DNA from: Paralithodes platypus
Lineage: Eukaryota; Arthropoda; Malacostraca; Decapoda; Lithodidae
NCBI GenBank assembly: GCA_032716605.1
Contig: CM064481.1
Span: 18,470,811 to 18,534,810 of the forward strand
Direction: 5' to 3'
Length of the DNA: 64,000 nucleotides
The position numbers and the translations under genes are program-made. Below, in pieces: positions 54,005 through 64,000 of the stretch (within the stretch, counting starts at the first letter, position 1; each line of letters starts with the position of its first letter). The notes under the pieces were generated by a model, which searched no databases, was not told the origin of the DNA, and worked only from the letters and a program-made list of their open reading frames with translations.

Positions 54005-54072
54005 ATAGGTTTGACTCCTGCAAGGAGATAAAGAAAACCTAATATTTAGTAGTGGCCCCGTAATCATTGACG
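54005..54072 (+). repeat. DIRS family 2 left terminal repeat (outer part)
   Basis: Its complement forms the first half of the ICR at 54430-54498. Confidence 0.85.
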
Positions 54073-54429
54073 ATTATGCCTATTACATAAGGCCTCCTCT
54101 TCAAATGCTCATTTACCGTAGTTTGAATCTACCGCGCAGAGCATAACAAATTTGAGGAGCCTTCATCATGAGCGCATGCAACCTCACTCATGGTTCTGTC
54201 ATTATGAAATTAGGTTCTCACTACGAAAAAACTTCGTAACAAATAATAAATAAAAAGAAAATAAGAATAACTATTCATAAGCTTTCCATATACTCGTGGA
54301 TGTACTTGTGTGGATATTTGACCAGATGCTGACTTCAGGCGTCATACTTCCTTCTTCACCGACATATCAAGTAAACCAATATCCTTAATACATCAACGAA
54401 TGGGAAGGGGATGGTCGGGAGGGCCCCAG

Positions 54430-54536
54430 TCGTCAATGATTACGGGGCCACTACTAAATATTAGGTTTTCTTTATCTCCTTGCAGGAGTCAAACCTATAA
54501 TTTATTAGTGGCCCCTCCATCATTGACGATTATGCC
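54430..54536 (-). repeat. DIRS family 2 internal complementary region
   Basis: First half complements 54005-54072. Second half (ATTTATTAGTGGCCCC... to GATTATGCC) should complement the missing right end. The junction CAAACCTATA|ATTTATTAG parallels that of copy 2. Confidence 0.85.
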
Positions 54537-54785
54537 TGATATCTAAGACTGGAGGGGGACATTCGTAATCATATCATAATTCTAGCAAAAGCAGATAATC
54601 AAACAACCACATAGTATTCTTACTTTGTAAAAAATATATATTTTTGCGCATAAACTTTATACAGCATATATACACAAAAAAGGGGTACAAGCAGGAGCGT
54701 GCTTCGAAGAAGCCTGCTTGATTAAAAAGGGTTAACTCTGAGACTCTGTACACAGATCTGCTAGTTAAAAAGGCACTCCACTTAA
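54537..54785. other. DIRS family 2 3' non-coding sequence
   Basis: No gene. GGAGGGGGACAT just after the ICR parallels GGAGGAGGACAT in copy 2. It contains TTAA at 54782-54785, the piggyBac target. Confidence 0.5.
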
Positions 54786-55189
54786 CCCTCCAGCCCCGGG
54801 GGCTATAGCTTACGACTGTGCTCCGGTACCGGGTGTTTTGACGATCTTTGGCCTATGTTAACTACTCTGTAAGTCAATGAATATGTCATGTAATGTTGTG
54901 AATAAAAAAGAATAATGTTCCACAAACCTTCCTCTGTCGAATGGCGTTGAGTAGAGGTCTCTAGCCCCTCTGGTTGCATAATGGTGAGCGCGGGAAGACG
55001 AGTGCTTTTCGGCGGCAAATTCTTCCCGCGTTCGGACGCGTCGCCCCGGCCATGGCTACGACGCACCTAGCCGCTCGTCGCGCCAAAGTATTTATCTCCC
55101 TTAGACGATTTTAGTGTTTGATATTGAGAATGTGATGTTTATTTGATATTTTCTAGTTATTTTGAGGCCAATTATATAAAATATGTTTA

Positions 55190-56060
55190 TTAGGGTATCA
55201 CTGTCACTGATATTGCTAATTTTCACTCGATACCGTACATTTTATTAGTAATTGAGGTAGCTTATTGTTGTATTAGGCACTGATTATTCGTTATCACAGG
55301 TGTTTATTATACTTTGGCCATCATATATTAGGTCTTGTGTCACTTTCACTTTGACAAATATGCTTTAGAGAGTGTCACTGTCACTGATAATGCTCATTTT
55401 CACTCGATACCGTACATTTTATTAGTAATTGAGGTAGGTTATTGTTGTATTAGGCACTGATTATTCGTTATCACAGGTGTTTATTATACTTTGGCCATCA
55501 AATATTAGGTCTTGTGTGACTTTCACTTTGACAAATATGCTTTAGAGAGGGTCACTGTCACTGCTCATTTTCACTCGATACCGTACATTTTATTAGTAAT
55601 TGAGGTAGGTTATTGTTGTATTAGGCACTGATTATTCGTTATCACAGGTGTTTATTATACTTTGGCCATCAAATATTAGGTCTTGTGTGACTTTCACTTT
55701 GACAAATATACTTTAGAGAGTGTCACTGTCACTGATAATGCTCATTTTCACTCGATACCGTACATTTTATTAGTAATTGAGGTAGGTTATTGTTGTATTA
55801 GGCACTGATTATTCGTTATCACAGGTGTTTATTATACTTTGGCCATCAAATATTAGGTCTTGTGTCACTTTCACTTTGACAAATATGCTTTAGAGAGTGT
55901 CACTGTCACTGATAATGCTAATTTTCACTCGATACCGTACATTTTATTAGTAATTGAGGTAGGTTATTGTTGTATTAGGCACTGATTATTCGTTATCACA
56001 GGTATTTATTATACTTTGGCCATCAAATATTAGGTCTTGTGTCACTTTCACTTAGTTATA
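55190..56060. repeat. ~178-bp tandem repeat, about five units
   Basis: TGTCACTGTCACTGATAATG starts at about 55197, 55373, 55551 (with a 7-bp deletion), 55722 and 55901. Units also share CTCGATACCGTACATTTTAT and GGCACTGATTATTCGTTATC and are nearly identical. It lies in the piggyBac non-coding left part. Each unit has TCACTGTCACTG and CACTTTCACTTTG words. No ORF. Confidence 0.97.
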
Positions 56061-56322
56061 TGATTTGTAAACGTTTTATATACAATTTATTGTGTCTTTT
56101 TTCACTGATTTATATATTTCTATAGGTTCTAATCATATGAATGTCACTTGGTATATACATATGTATCACTTTCACATATTATTATGGTGTAATTGTATTT
56201 GTATCAATGTTCTCATAATACATGACTTTTGTATTACAATACATTGGTTTTCTTCCACTTTTTGCCTATATATAATTATAGTGTACATATTGTCATTTTA
56301 TTTGGCAATTTCAGTATGATTA
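56061..56322. other. piggyBac 3' untranslated sequence
   Basis: AT-rich sequence between the tandem array and the transposase stop; TATATAATT near 56269-56280. Nothing else seen. Confidence 0.5.
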
Positions 56323-59208
56323 TTAGAACTCCAGCTTGGAGTGGTAATCAAAGAAGCACTCTAAAGCACAGAGTGCCACCTTGCACTCCACACACTCCAG
56401 GGTTGACTTTTTACCTGACCTCGGCTTCACCCTGCTGTTGTAGCAGACATGGCACCGCTTCTGCTGTGTTCTTCCTGATTCATTCTGAGGCAGGGAACCA
56501 AGCCTGTGCCTAATCAAGTATTGAGCACACTGCAAGCGGTCAATAACGGCGGGCCCAGGATGTGCCACTGCCCTCTGTGGCATAGCATACTTCTCCAGGA
56601 GCTCCGTCAACACCTGCTTTTGGAACCTCCGCAGGCTATTGAACTTCATGGGTGTGTTCACATTCCGAAGCTTGTATATGTTGTAGGCATTCAGAACTGA
56701 CATGTCCACCATATGCAGAAAGAACTTTTTGTACCATCTGCACGAGGTACGCAGGCAGTCAATGAAGCCTATCTGCATGTCGGACTTGTCCACCAGCCTC
56801 ATGTTGATGTTGTAGTCCAGGACAGCATCGGGCTTGGTCACCCTGGCCTGGGTGCGGCGATCCACCTTGCCAGTCTCCACCATTTCCCCCTTGTGGATGG
56901 TGGTCAGGAGGTTGACCTTCCGCTGGTCGTGCCAGTGGATAGCCAGAATGGGCCCCGACTTCTTCTTGAACACATCACCTTTTTTGGTCTTTGGAGGGAA
57001 AGGTGGCATGCCCTTCCTTTTCCCTCGTACTGTGCCTACAGTCCCCGTCTTGCGCTCATGCAGGTACTGTGAGAGAGTGGGGGACGTGTAATAATTGTCC
57101 GTGTAGAGGACGTGATTCTTGTGAAAGTAGCGGTCCATCATGGCTTGCACCACTGCTCCGCCAAAGCCAATGAGGGGGTCCACAAGCAAGTCCCCTTCCT
57201 TCCCGCTGTAGACCAGGAAGTCCAGGACATAGCCAGTTTGGCAGTCGCACAGCACAAAGAATTTTATGCCAAAGCGATGTCTTTTTGAGGGGATGTACTG
57301 CCGGAAGCTGAGTTTTCCCCGGAACAGCACAAGAGACTCGTCAATGACGACCTTGCGGAAGGGCTTGAAGTAGGAGGTGAAGCGTTCTCGCATCATCTCG
57401 TACAACGTCCTAATCTTCCACAGCTTGTCTGGGAGGTGGACGTCAAGGTTGGTGACAAGATGGAGCGCTGCGAGGATATCAAGGTACCGGTCGCGAGACA
57501 TATATTTCCCGAAGGCAGGGGTGGATATCAGATCATTGGTGATCCAATAGTCAGGCAACCTATGCTTCTTGACATGAGGCATTAGCATGGTGAGTGCCAG
57601 GAACACCATGAACTCTTTATGAGTCACTGGGGTCCACTGCCTCATGTGGCCCTTGGTCACCTTTCCCAAAAAGTGGACCTGGAATTGGTGCTGCTTATTT
57701 GTCTCTTTGACAACATAGCCTACCACCTCCTCATCAAAGAAGGCCTCAAACAGTTCGTGTGGTGGAGCATTGGGGCCTGCAGGAAAATTGGGGGTAACGC
57801 CTGAACCCTCCAGTACCTCATCAAAAGCTGGCACATCAGGGTTGTATCCATCCTCATCAACTACGTCTTGCCACTGAAAAACGTAGAATGGGTCTTGTCT
57901 ACGCTGACGAGGAGCTCCAGCTGGTGGCCCAGCACGCCCACGGCCAACTCGGGAGGCGCGCGCCCTAGGGCGGCGAGGGCGGCGGCCAGGGCGGTGGGCA
58001 GCACGACGGGCAGCACGACGCCGGGCCAAGCGGATGGGTCGAGGGTCGTCGATGTCCATATAGTCATCGTCAGAGTGGTCATCTTGCCCTGACGGTGGAC
58101 CTATGTAATCATGGCCAGAGTCTTGAGAGTGGTGCCCTTCATCATCAGTGGCCCCCACATAATCTGGCGGGGAACCAGTGATGCGTGGGCGGCGTGCGGG
58201 TGGGCGAGGTGGGGAAGGAGTGGCAGGTGAGGCTGTGTCCCCCCGAGGTCCTGGGCTCCTTGGCCTGCGACGAGTGACAGAAAGCAATGTTTCACTGTCA
58301 CTAGGCCCAGGTATTGGTGATGCGAGCTCAAAGACTTCTTCAGGAAGACATGTTGAAGGCGGGAGAGGTGGGGAGGACCGTGGGGAAAGTTGCGGGGACG
58401 TATGGCTGGGGCCGGCCGGGGTGGACGCCGCGGGAGCCTCGAACAAAACTCTCTTACTTTTCTTAATTTTCTTGGTATATTTCCTACCTTTCCCCTTTTC
58501 GGCAGCAGTATGTCTCCTGTCGGGGGACCTAGGAGGCAAATAGGCCGAAAGTGTGGGGTCCTCAACCCTTGGCAATGGTGGGGGTGGTGGGGAAGAATGC
58601 GGGGCATCCGGGTCATCTTGGGTGGCGTGGGTAGATAAGGGAGACAATGGCGGACGAGAAGGGTCACCACGCTGACCCTCACTCACAGCCTCATCCTCAC
58701 CAAGTAGTTTTGCTTGTTCCCTAGCTGCCGCGGCCGCCTTCTCAAGTATTTTCTGCTTATACAAATGTAGCTTGAAAGGCGATTTACCTGGGGAAGGGCT
58801 TGGCGTCGTGTCACTTATGCGAAATTTGGTGAGTGACCTTGAACTCTCCCACTCGCTCACTCTCTCAAGTTCACTGTCTTTAGCTAAACCAGCTTCCTCA
58901 ACAACTGGTACATCACCTTCATCACTCTCATCACTGTCATGTTCTCTCGCAAATCCCAGGAATTGCTCTTCTTTATCACTCTCATGGCCATAATCACTCG
59001 ACTTATAATTACTGGAGTCGTCACTGACTTCATCATCAACATTATGCTTGGCATCAGCTCGCTCATAAAGTCTCAATGTCGTCTCAATACCTCCGGGAGA
59101 TAACACATTTAGGCGATGGCGTCGGGGTAAGGCGCGACGAACAAGCAAGGGCGTCGTAGGAAGCACGGTATCGGACACAGCGGAATCACTATTTGGCGTA
59201 CTGTCCAT
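56323..59208 (-). CDS. piggyBac transposase with long disordered N-terminal extension
   Basis: The open frame runs 59379-56323 (1018 codons). I prefer the ATG at 59208 (961 residues) because the first 57 codons overlap subterminal repeats. Residues below count from 59379. 60-500: acidic, serine/proline-rich, ending in an arginine-rich block (~447-495). 530-640: DDE_Tnp_1_7 N-part (FEAFFDEEVVGYVV, LTMLMPHVKKHRLPDYW). Catalytic D680 (VVIDESLVLF), D761 (LYTDNYYTSP) and D864 (RLVDKSDMQIGF) have spacing like the family's D268/D346/D447. 976-1008: a C-terminal cysteine-rich finger CHVCY...CVECKVALC..C. It cuts and pastes DNA at TTAA. The usual length is about 600, so the N-terminal extension is notable. 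Confidence 0.95.
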   Translation of the reverse strand: MDSTPNSDSAVSDTVLPTTPLLVRRALPRRHRLNVLSPGGIETTLRLYERADAKHNVDDEVSDDSSNYKSSDYGHESDKEEQFLGFAREHDSDESDEGDVPVVEEAGLAKDSELERVSEWESSRSLTKFRISDTTPSPSPGKSPFKLHLYKQKILEKAAAAAREQAKLLGEDEAVSEGQRGDPSRPPLSPLSTHATQDDPDAPHSSPPPPPLPRVEDPTLSAYLPPRSPDRRHTAAEKGKGRKYTKKIKKSKRVLFEAPAASTPAGPSHTSPQLSPRSSPPLPPSTCLPEEVFELASPIPGPSDSETLLSVTRRRPRSPGPRGDTASPATPSPPRPPARRPRITGSPPDYVGATDDEGHHSQDSGHDYIGPPSGQDDHSDDDYMDIDDPRPIRLARRRAARRAAHRPGRRPRRPRARASRVGRGRAGPPAGAPRQRRQDPFYVFQWQDVVDEDGYNPDVPAFDEVLEGSGVTPNFPAGPNAPPHELFEAFFDEEVVGYVVKETNKQHQFQVHFLGKVTKGHMRQWTPVTHKEFMVFLALTMLMPHVKKHRLPDYWITNDLISTPAFGKYMSRDRYLDILAALHLVTNLDVHLPDKLWKIRTLYEMMRERFTSYFKPFRKVVIDESLVLFRGKLSFRQYIPSKRHRFGIKFFVLCDCQTGYVLDFLVYSGKEGDLLVDPLIGFGGAVVQAMMDRYFHKNHVLYTDNYYTSPTLSQYLHERKTGTVGTVRGKRKGMPPFPPKTKKGDVFKKKSGPILAIHWHDQRKVNLLTTIHKGEMVETGKVDRRTQARVTKPDAVLDYNINMRLVDKSDMQIGFIDCLRTSCRWYKKFFLHMVDMSVLNAYNIYKLRNVNTPMKFNSLRRFQKQVLTELLEKYAMPQRAVAHPGPAVIDRLQCAQYLIRHRLGSLPQNESGRTQQKRCHVCYNSRVKPRSGKKSTLECVECKVALCALECFFDYHSKLEF

Positions 59209-59401
59209 GATGGCGTCGGGGTAGATACTGTTGCTGTGGCGTAGTTTACGCCTGGTGGCGCCACCTACCGTCCCACGATACCGAAAATGTACGCGCGGCA
59301 TTCGAAAGCACGCACGCAAGCAATGGGCGTTCAAGAGCCCTTCCGGGTTGCGCGGGCCGAGGTTGTTATGGGCGTTCAAGAGCCCATCCGGGTTGGAGGG
59401 G
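59209..59401 (-). promoter_or_regulatory. piggyBac right end with subterminal repeats
   Basis: GGGCGTTCAAGAGCCC occurs at about 59326 and 59370, each followed by TTCCGGGTT or ATCCGGGTT, directly inside the terminal inverted repeat. They are likely transposase-binding sites and overlap the probable promoter. The same word family is seen in the MITE at 38401-38880. Confidence 0.7.
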
Positions 59402-59405
59402 TTAA

Positions 59406-59903
59406 AGTAAGTGGTGAAAAATAAAAACTTATAAGTCTACATGTGCACATATAAACCCCATTAAACTAGTGGATATATTCCTAAAAATATACCCAAACAT
59501 AAAATGAACTCTTGTACTTTCGCAGAAGTACTGAACTCTTGTACTTATGCAGAAGTACTTACATCAAATATAAAATTCGCAGTCGCAACTACTGAATTTC
59601 TTAAAATTATATTGCTTCACAGCCAAAACTACTTACAACAAGAATTTTACTACTATTGTACTTTAGCACAATTTCCTGTAATGAATACTACAGAGAAATT
59701 TTATATCCCAACACCTACATACAGTATCACAGCTCGTATGCTCCGTACACATACTCCGGCGGGGTCTAGGATGTCCTATGTTACACTGACTGCAACCCCC
59801 CCCCCCTTTTCTTAATCTAAACAATAAGTGACTTAGAGGCCACCTAGACCCTCTGCCTTAAAGCTATACATGGCATGGAAGGTCTGTCTAGAGCTACTGA
59901 AAG
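59406..59903. other. DIRS family 2 sequence downstream of recombinase
   Basis: No gene. GAACTCTTGTACTTWYGCAGAAGTACT is duplicated near 59505-59560. A run of 11 C (59796-59806) lies where DIRS copies 2 and 3 also have C-runs. Confidence 0.5.
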
Positions 59904-60824
59904 TTATCGTGTCAAAAACGTATGATTAGAGGACCATACGTGCGTGGACGCTATGTCCTCAACAGAAAAATTCTTAAGGAAACGCAAAGAGGCCGCCCAT
60001 TTGCGTAAATCATGGGCTCTTCCCACGACGCCGGGATTACTCTCTTTAATGACTTCGACTAGGAGAGAAGCTAGTTTACGCTTCATTAAGCGTTTGCCCG
60101 TACTTGCTACCCATAAAGCACCCTGTTGATTCAGAGGTGCTACTCTCCAATATTTGGTTAGAGCTTGCACTGGACATAAATTATGGTGCACTTTTCCCCT
60201 TTTCAACGCCGGCACCGTGAACTCTGAAAACACGTGTTCACTGTCTTCATTTTTGGCGATATACCCCGGGGAAGGTGCAAAGTGAATACACTCATTGAGC
60301 CTACCAAACCTTATGCAATTAGGTGTGTTGCTCATCGCCGCCAGCTCAGATACCCTGTTCCCGGTAGCCAAAGCCATAAGGAATACTGCCCTTTTTAAAA
60401 GTAAGTCAAAATCTGCAGTATTTTGGTACAGACGGGAATGAAGTAAAGACAACGCTTTGTCCAGAGACCAGGTAGGCATGAGCTGACGGGGAGGTGGGCG
60501 GAGTTTAAAACATGCTCTCATGAAACCTGTTTCCTCCGCTAGTGGTATGGTTAGACCTGTAAGGTCAAAGAATGGCATCCTAATCGCTGTTAAGTGATTT
60601 TTTAACGTTACTACAGATAGACCTTTCTGCTCGAACAGATAGTTTAAATAATGAAAAACCAATGCCACCGAAGGTACGGTTTGTTCTGTTCTAAGTATCC
60701 AAGAAGTAAAGGACTGCCAGTGCGATTGATACTGTCTCTTTGTAGATTGGGTATAATGATTCATGAATTTATCGGTCACGTTTCTACCATACGGTGTTAG
60801 CCACTTGGCCTCCTGAATGTTCAT
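59904..60824 (-). pseudogene. DIRS family 2 tyrosine recombinase, stop at the catalytic tyrosine
   Basis: 306 open codons from ATG 60824. Core-binding part: MNHYTQSTKRQYQSHWQSF and LKNHLTAIRM. Catalytic part: LMALATGNRVSEL (R157), GRAHDLRKWAASLRF (H271, R274) and HVWSSNHTFLTR (W297). The next codon, where the family has its nucleophilic tyrosine followed by leucine, is TAA (59904-59906); CTT (L) follows. In copy 2 the same place reads SSYLS. Everything else looks preserved. The ATG is only a few bases from the copy 3 terminus, so the true protein may start further upstream. Confidence 0.88.
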
Positions 60825-61235
60825 AATGGGAGGTTTGACGTACCTCCCAACCTACCAAATAGGAAAACCTACTATTTGGTAGTAGTCTTGGAAAATCCAA
60901 CGTCAAGGCTATTAACCTAATTGCAATGACGACTTGTCTATTTTGACTGCTATGTCGTCATTCCAACCGCGGTTAAATAAGAAAACGTCTAGAGTCTACT
61001 CCTTATCTTGCTCTAGGAGACGTTGTACATTAACCAAAACTACCACCGAAGGTGAAAAAAGCATAATAGAGAAGAAAAAGGGGTTTACCTTAGTTACCGC
61101 TTAAGGCCCATCCCGTGTTCCGTCTTGTACAGATCCCTGTCGAACGTGCGCATGAGCGACCCTCTCTTGTTATCACATCGCACGTCAGCAGAAGAACGCG
61201 GATGGGCAGGGGTCCGGCGTGAGGGAGGGTATTAT

Positions 61236-61351
61236 GTACGTTGGATTTTCCAAGACTACTACCAAATAGTAGGTTTTCCTATTTGGTAGGTTGGGAGGTA
61301 CGTTAAACCTCCCAATTTGTTAGTAGTCTTGGCAAATCCAACGTCAAGGCT
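61236..61351 (-). repeat. DIRS copy 3 internal complementary region
   Basis: Same two-part design and junction (CCTCCCA|ATTTGTTAG) as 41701-41814. Confidence 0.92.
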
Positions 61352-61787
61352 GCGTAACAAATAGGAGGAGGACATCCAAGCCCAACATACCAAAAAAAAA
61401 CAATGCATAAAACAAAATTATGAATGACAAAGACACAATTTAAACAAGAGAGTTTAATAAAAGAGTGAAAAACTGAGGAGTAGCTAAAAAGAACAGTTTT
61501 AACTCGTGCCCGTCATTCATAGTAATGCAAAAACATAGACTTGTCTTAAACCAAAAAGGTACCGTACCCAAAATCCCTTTTCTTCCAAAACCAACAAAAA
61601 CAGTGAACACAATAACAAAGCACAATTTTCAATGTGGCAAAAACACTTATGTACTGTATACATAATACATAATCCCAAACTTGCAATCAAGTGTTGCAAA
61701 CCCGTAATCCCCCCCCCCCCCTTTTACAATGAAAACAAAGTAAAAGAAAGGGAAAAGGGGGGAAGACCAGGTATCTTCGCCAGAGCC

Positions 61788-62760
61788 CTAGGAAACATGA
61801 CTCCCGAGAGCTATCACCGGCCGAGGGGGTCGAACACTGGACATGGAGAGGTAGGAGGAGATGAAGGAATGGAGAGAAGACCACAAAACCGCTGAGGCGA
61901 TGCCAGGTAAGGACCGACTTTGCAGGAACCGGAAGGAGGCAGCAAAGGATCGCACAACGTGCGCAGAACCCCTACAAACAGGGTTACTGGCACGAATGGT
62001 CCGACAAATGTGGCGTCCTATCTGCACCTGCGAGAGCCTCCCACCTGTCCGAGGAGACACCCAGACAGCAGTACCCGAAGGCGGCGCCACAGACGCAACA
62101 GAGGAGTGCAAGGCTGACACCGGGCACAACACATGGCGAGGATGCCCACGCCGTAAAGCCCGGACAGTGAAAGGCTGGAAAACGTGGGTGTCCCTCTCAT
62201 CCGTGGCAACAAAATGAGGGGAGGGGGCTAACGTGACGCCATGCAAGGACGGGGAGAATCACACGCAGTCCTGGGGCCGTGACAATGCCGCTAGAGCAGA
62301 CACCCGATCCCCAGGGGCCAGAGCGACAAGGAAGAGTGTACGCCCGAGCAACGGAACCGGTGTAGCGGCCCGTGCAGACGTGGGTGAAGCCAGAAGGTCC
62401 AGAGCCCGCCCCAGATCCCACTGTGGAGGGACCTGGCGCGGAGGCGGTCGTTCCCGGAAGGCAGCCGTCATGAAGGAATCCAGCTCCTTCGGCGGAACGA
62501 CCAGCCCAGCGACGGACTCAAAGATCCCCCGGACGGCAGACAAGTGGGGACATGAAAGTGACGTGTACGGAAGAGGTGAAACAAGGAGTGTAGGACGAGG
62601 GAAGGAGAGCCAACAGTCCGGTATCCGAGTGTCCCGTATCCACCTAGTAAAAGACCTCCAGAGGGACCCGTAAGGCCCCCAAGGAGAAGTCGGCCAGGAA
62701 CGCTTCAGGAAGTCAGGCAGGTCCCGTCCGTGGACTGGGAGCCACCGGGCCCCATGAACA
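61788..62760 (-). pseudogene. DIRS copy 3 tyrosine recombinase
   Basis: Core-binding and first catalytic part in frame 63125-62259: WGPYGSLWRSFTRWI, QVPPQWDLGRALDLL, LVALAPGDRVSALAAL (first arginine). The second part is in frame 62246-61788: RGSAHVVRSFAASF (H and R of H-x-x-R kept), WSSLHSFISSYLSMSS (W and terminal Y kept). A single frameshift at about 62250 separates the two. Active-site residues are better kept than in copy 2. Confidence 0.82.
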
Positions 62761-62800
62761 TCCACGACGCGAAGGCCAACGAGGTCCGCAGGGCCCCAAC

Positions 62801-64000
62801 CTAGCTCAAGTGGAAGGCGGAGACAGGGAGAGGGACCGGACTCGGGCACCACCGCGTCAACTGGGCGTACCAAGCCCGTGCCGGCCACAGAGGCGCGAGT
62901 AGCCAGACTCCGCCGCGGTACAGCCGCAGCCTCGCGAGGACTTCGCACATCAACAGTGCGTCTGGTGGCGGAAATATGGATATCGACAGCCACCTGTACC
63001 AGTCGACCATGAAAGCGTCCGGACCCCCTCCGGAGTGCGAGGCCGGAGGGACAGGGACGGAGGCAACTGGTGCGGCACTGTCGACGCGAACAAGGCGACC
63101 TCCGGAACACCCCAGGAAGCCGCAAGGTCGTCGAACACAGTCTGTCGCATTGCCCATTCTACAAGAACGCCCCGTCCTCTCGACAGGGCGTCCGCCCACA
63201 GGGTGGCAGTCCCGGGCTGGGAGGAGGCATGCAGGGAGAAGGTGTGTCGGTCCGCGAGGAAGAACAACTTCACCGAGATCCCCAATAGAGTCAAGGACCT
63301 GGAGGACCCCCGCCTTTGGATACAGTGGACAGCTGTCTGAGTGTCCATCCCGAAGGCCACCGACTTTCCCCGAAGGGCCAGCGCGTGGTCCCTCAGGAAG
63401 AACAAAGGAACCAACAGTTCGAGGGCATGGATGGGTAGGGGTGTGATCCCCACCCATCTGCCGTGAAGTTGATGTCCCAGGTTTGATTGGTAACCTCACC
63501 CTACCTCGCTCGACGCATCTGTGTCTACCCAGATCGTCGGCGGGGGGGGCGGTCCAGGGCACAGCCTCAGAGAGCGTGCCCCGAGCAACCCAGTGGCCGA
63601 AGTGTCTGCGAATGGTACGTGGGAGCGGCAGGAGCCGATCCATAGGGGTCAACGGAAACACCCCGGTGCCCATGAGGAGTAGGCGGCGTAGCCTGAGGCC
63701 CCCTAAGGGAATGGGCAGAGCGGCCCAATTCAGCGAACCCACTAACGAGTCCCAGACCCGGGGTGACCGAGTGCAACACGGCGAAGACCTTCCGTCTAAG
63801 GTGCACCGCGTTTGGTAGACTCTGGGTCACCGTAGCGCCGGACAAATCCCATGCGAGACCGACCCACGGCACGACACGCGACGGGGTCAAGCGTGACTGG
63901 GGAACACCGATGGGGAACCCTAACTGTGCGACGTGGCGAACGACTGTGAGGGTGTCGCGTACGCACAGTCCTAGGGCTTCGGAAACTATCAACCAATCGG
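62801..64000 (-). pseudogene. DIRS copy 3 RT/RNase H, C-terminal part (partial)
   Basis: Frames 63992-63567 and 63742-62801 together resemble the copy 2 RT/RNase H downstream part (VPQSRLTPSRVVPWVGLAWDLSGATVT; WAALPIPLGGLRLRRLL). At the very edge the frame reads DWLIVSEALG, so at least the last residue of the DD pair is present here, unlike copy 2. Frame changes occur near 63600 and 63400. The rest of the gene lies beyond 64000. Confidence 0.8.

Larger units (their letters stand above)
54786..59401 (-). mobile_element. piggyBac-family DNA transposon, apparently intact
   Basis: 4.6 kb with inverted ends CCCTCCAGCCCCGG (left) and CCCCTCCAACCCGG (right, complement), flanked by TTAA at 54782-54785 and 59402-59405. 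It encodes one uninterrupted transposase on the minus strand and holds a 5-unit tandem repeat between the transposase 3' end and the left terminus. Two GGGCGTTCAAGAGCCC subterminal repeats lie near the right end. It is nested in DIRS family 2. Intact ORF, TTAA duplications and related MITEs make recent activity plausible. Confidence 0.95.
54005..60826 (-). mobile_element. DIRS-type element, family 2, split by piggyBac and cut by DIRS copy 3
   Basis: The left end has an ITR starting ATAGGTTTGACTCC, an ICR at about 54430-54536, then non-coding 3' sequence interrupted by the piggyBac transposon (54786-59401). The tyrosine recombinase frame follows at 59904-60824. At 60826 the other DIRS family (copy 3) begins, so RT, gag and right end are missing from the window or lost. 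The layout ITR-ICR-recombinase matches DIRS copy 2, but the sequences differ. Confidence 0.85.
60827..64000 (-). mobile_element. DIRS-type element copy 3 (3' part; runs off the window)
   Basis: Same family as 41291-49302. It starts with the same left terminus (60827) and ITR, has an ICR at 61236-61351, then the recombinase and RT/RNase H on the minus strand. The window ends inside RT at its catalytic motif. It is inserted directly in front of the DIRS family 2 recombinase ATG. Confidence 0.92.

Noticed and set aside
55190..56060. CRISPR array
   Set aside because: Units are ~178 bp tandem copies without distinct spacers, in eukaryotic transposon sequence.

Overview
The window is repeat-packed eukaryotic DNA. 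I see no host protein-coding gene I can support. It is a stack of transposable elements, many nested in one another, separated by AT-rich sequence full of 'TAGGCCTA' words and short TTAGG runs, the arthropod telomere motif. Together with abundant DIRS elements and CR1/RTE-like LINEs this suggests an arthropod, most likely a decapod crustacean; that is inference, not proof. A 100-base N run (5069-5168) marks an assembly gap, and the first ~11 kb looks rich in single-base insertion errors.

Layout. 1-1281: 5' end of a GC-rich DIRS-type element (minus strand). 1282-5068: unassigned sequence with a CRE-motif cluster, minisatellites and decayed coding-like sequence. 5169-13557: a BEL/Pao LTR retrotransposon (minus strand) with both LTRs, polypurine tract, primer-binding site, gag, decayed pol, and an extra SGNH-hydrolase ORF between PBS and gag. 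It sits inside LINE A (13558-~17220), whose N-terminus carries several PHD-like zinc fingers. 17800-23200: LINE D between inverted arms, one arm holding a foldback element and a piggyBac-type MITE; the other arm preserves both empty sites. 23400-28770: tandem duplications, minisatellites and palindromes. 28767-29148: pogo/Tigger-like MITE. 29150-32275: RTE-like LINE with a nested SINE. 32325-~40600: LINE B, interrupted by a pogo-type transposon, a piggyBac MITE and a full tRNA-headed SINE.

40944-41010 holds a U4 snRNA-like fragment. 41291-49302 is a complete DIRS element with inverted terminal repeats and internal complementary region. It ends 8 bp before ORF1 of LINE C (49310-53602, plus strand). 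A tRNA-like SINE follows, then a second DIRS family (54005-60826) split by an intact-looking piggyBac transposon (54786-59401) and cut by a third DIRS copy (60827-64000, running off the window).

How the parts relate: the order of nesting gives relative ages. LINEs A, B, C and the RTE-like LINE are older substrates. BEL, pogo, SINEs, MITEs and DIRS copies came later. The piggyBac transposon, with a 961-1018 codon uninterrupted transposase and TTAA target duplications, is the best candidate for a recently active element and a plausible helper for the two piggyBac-type MITEs.
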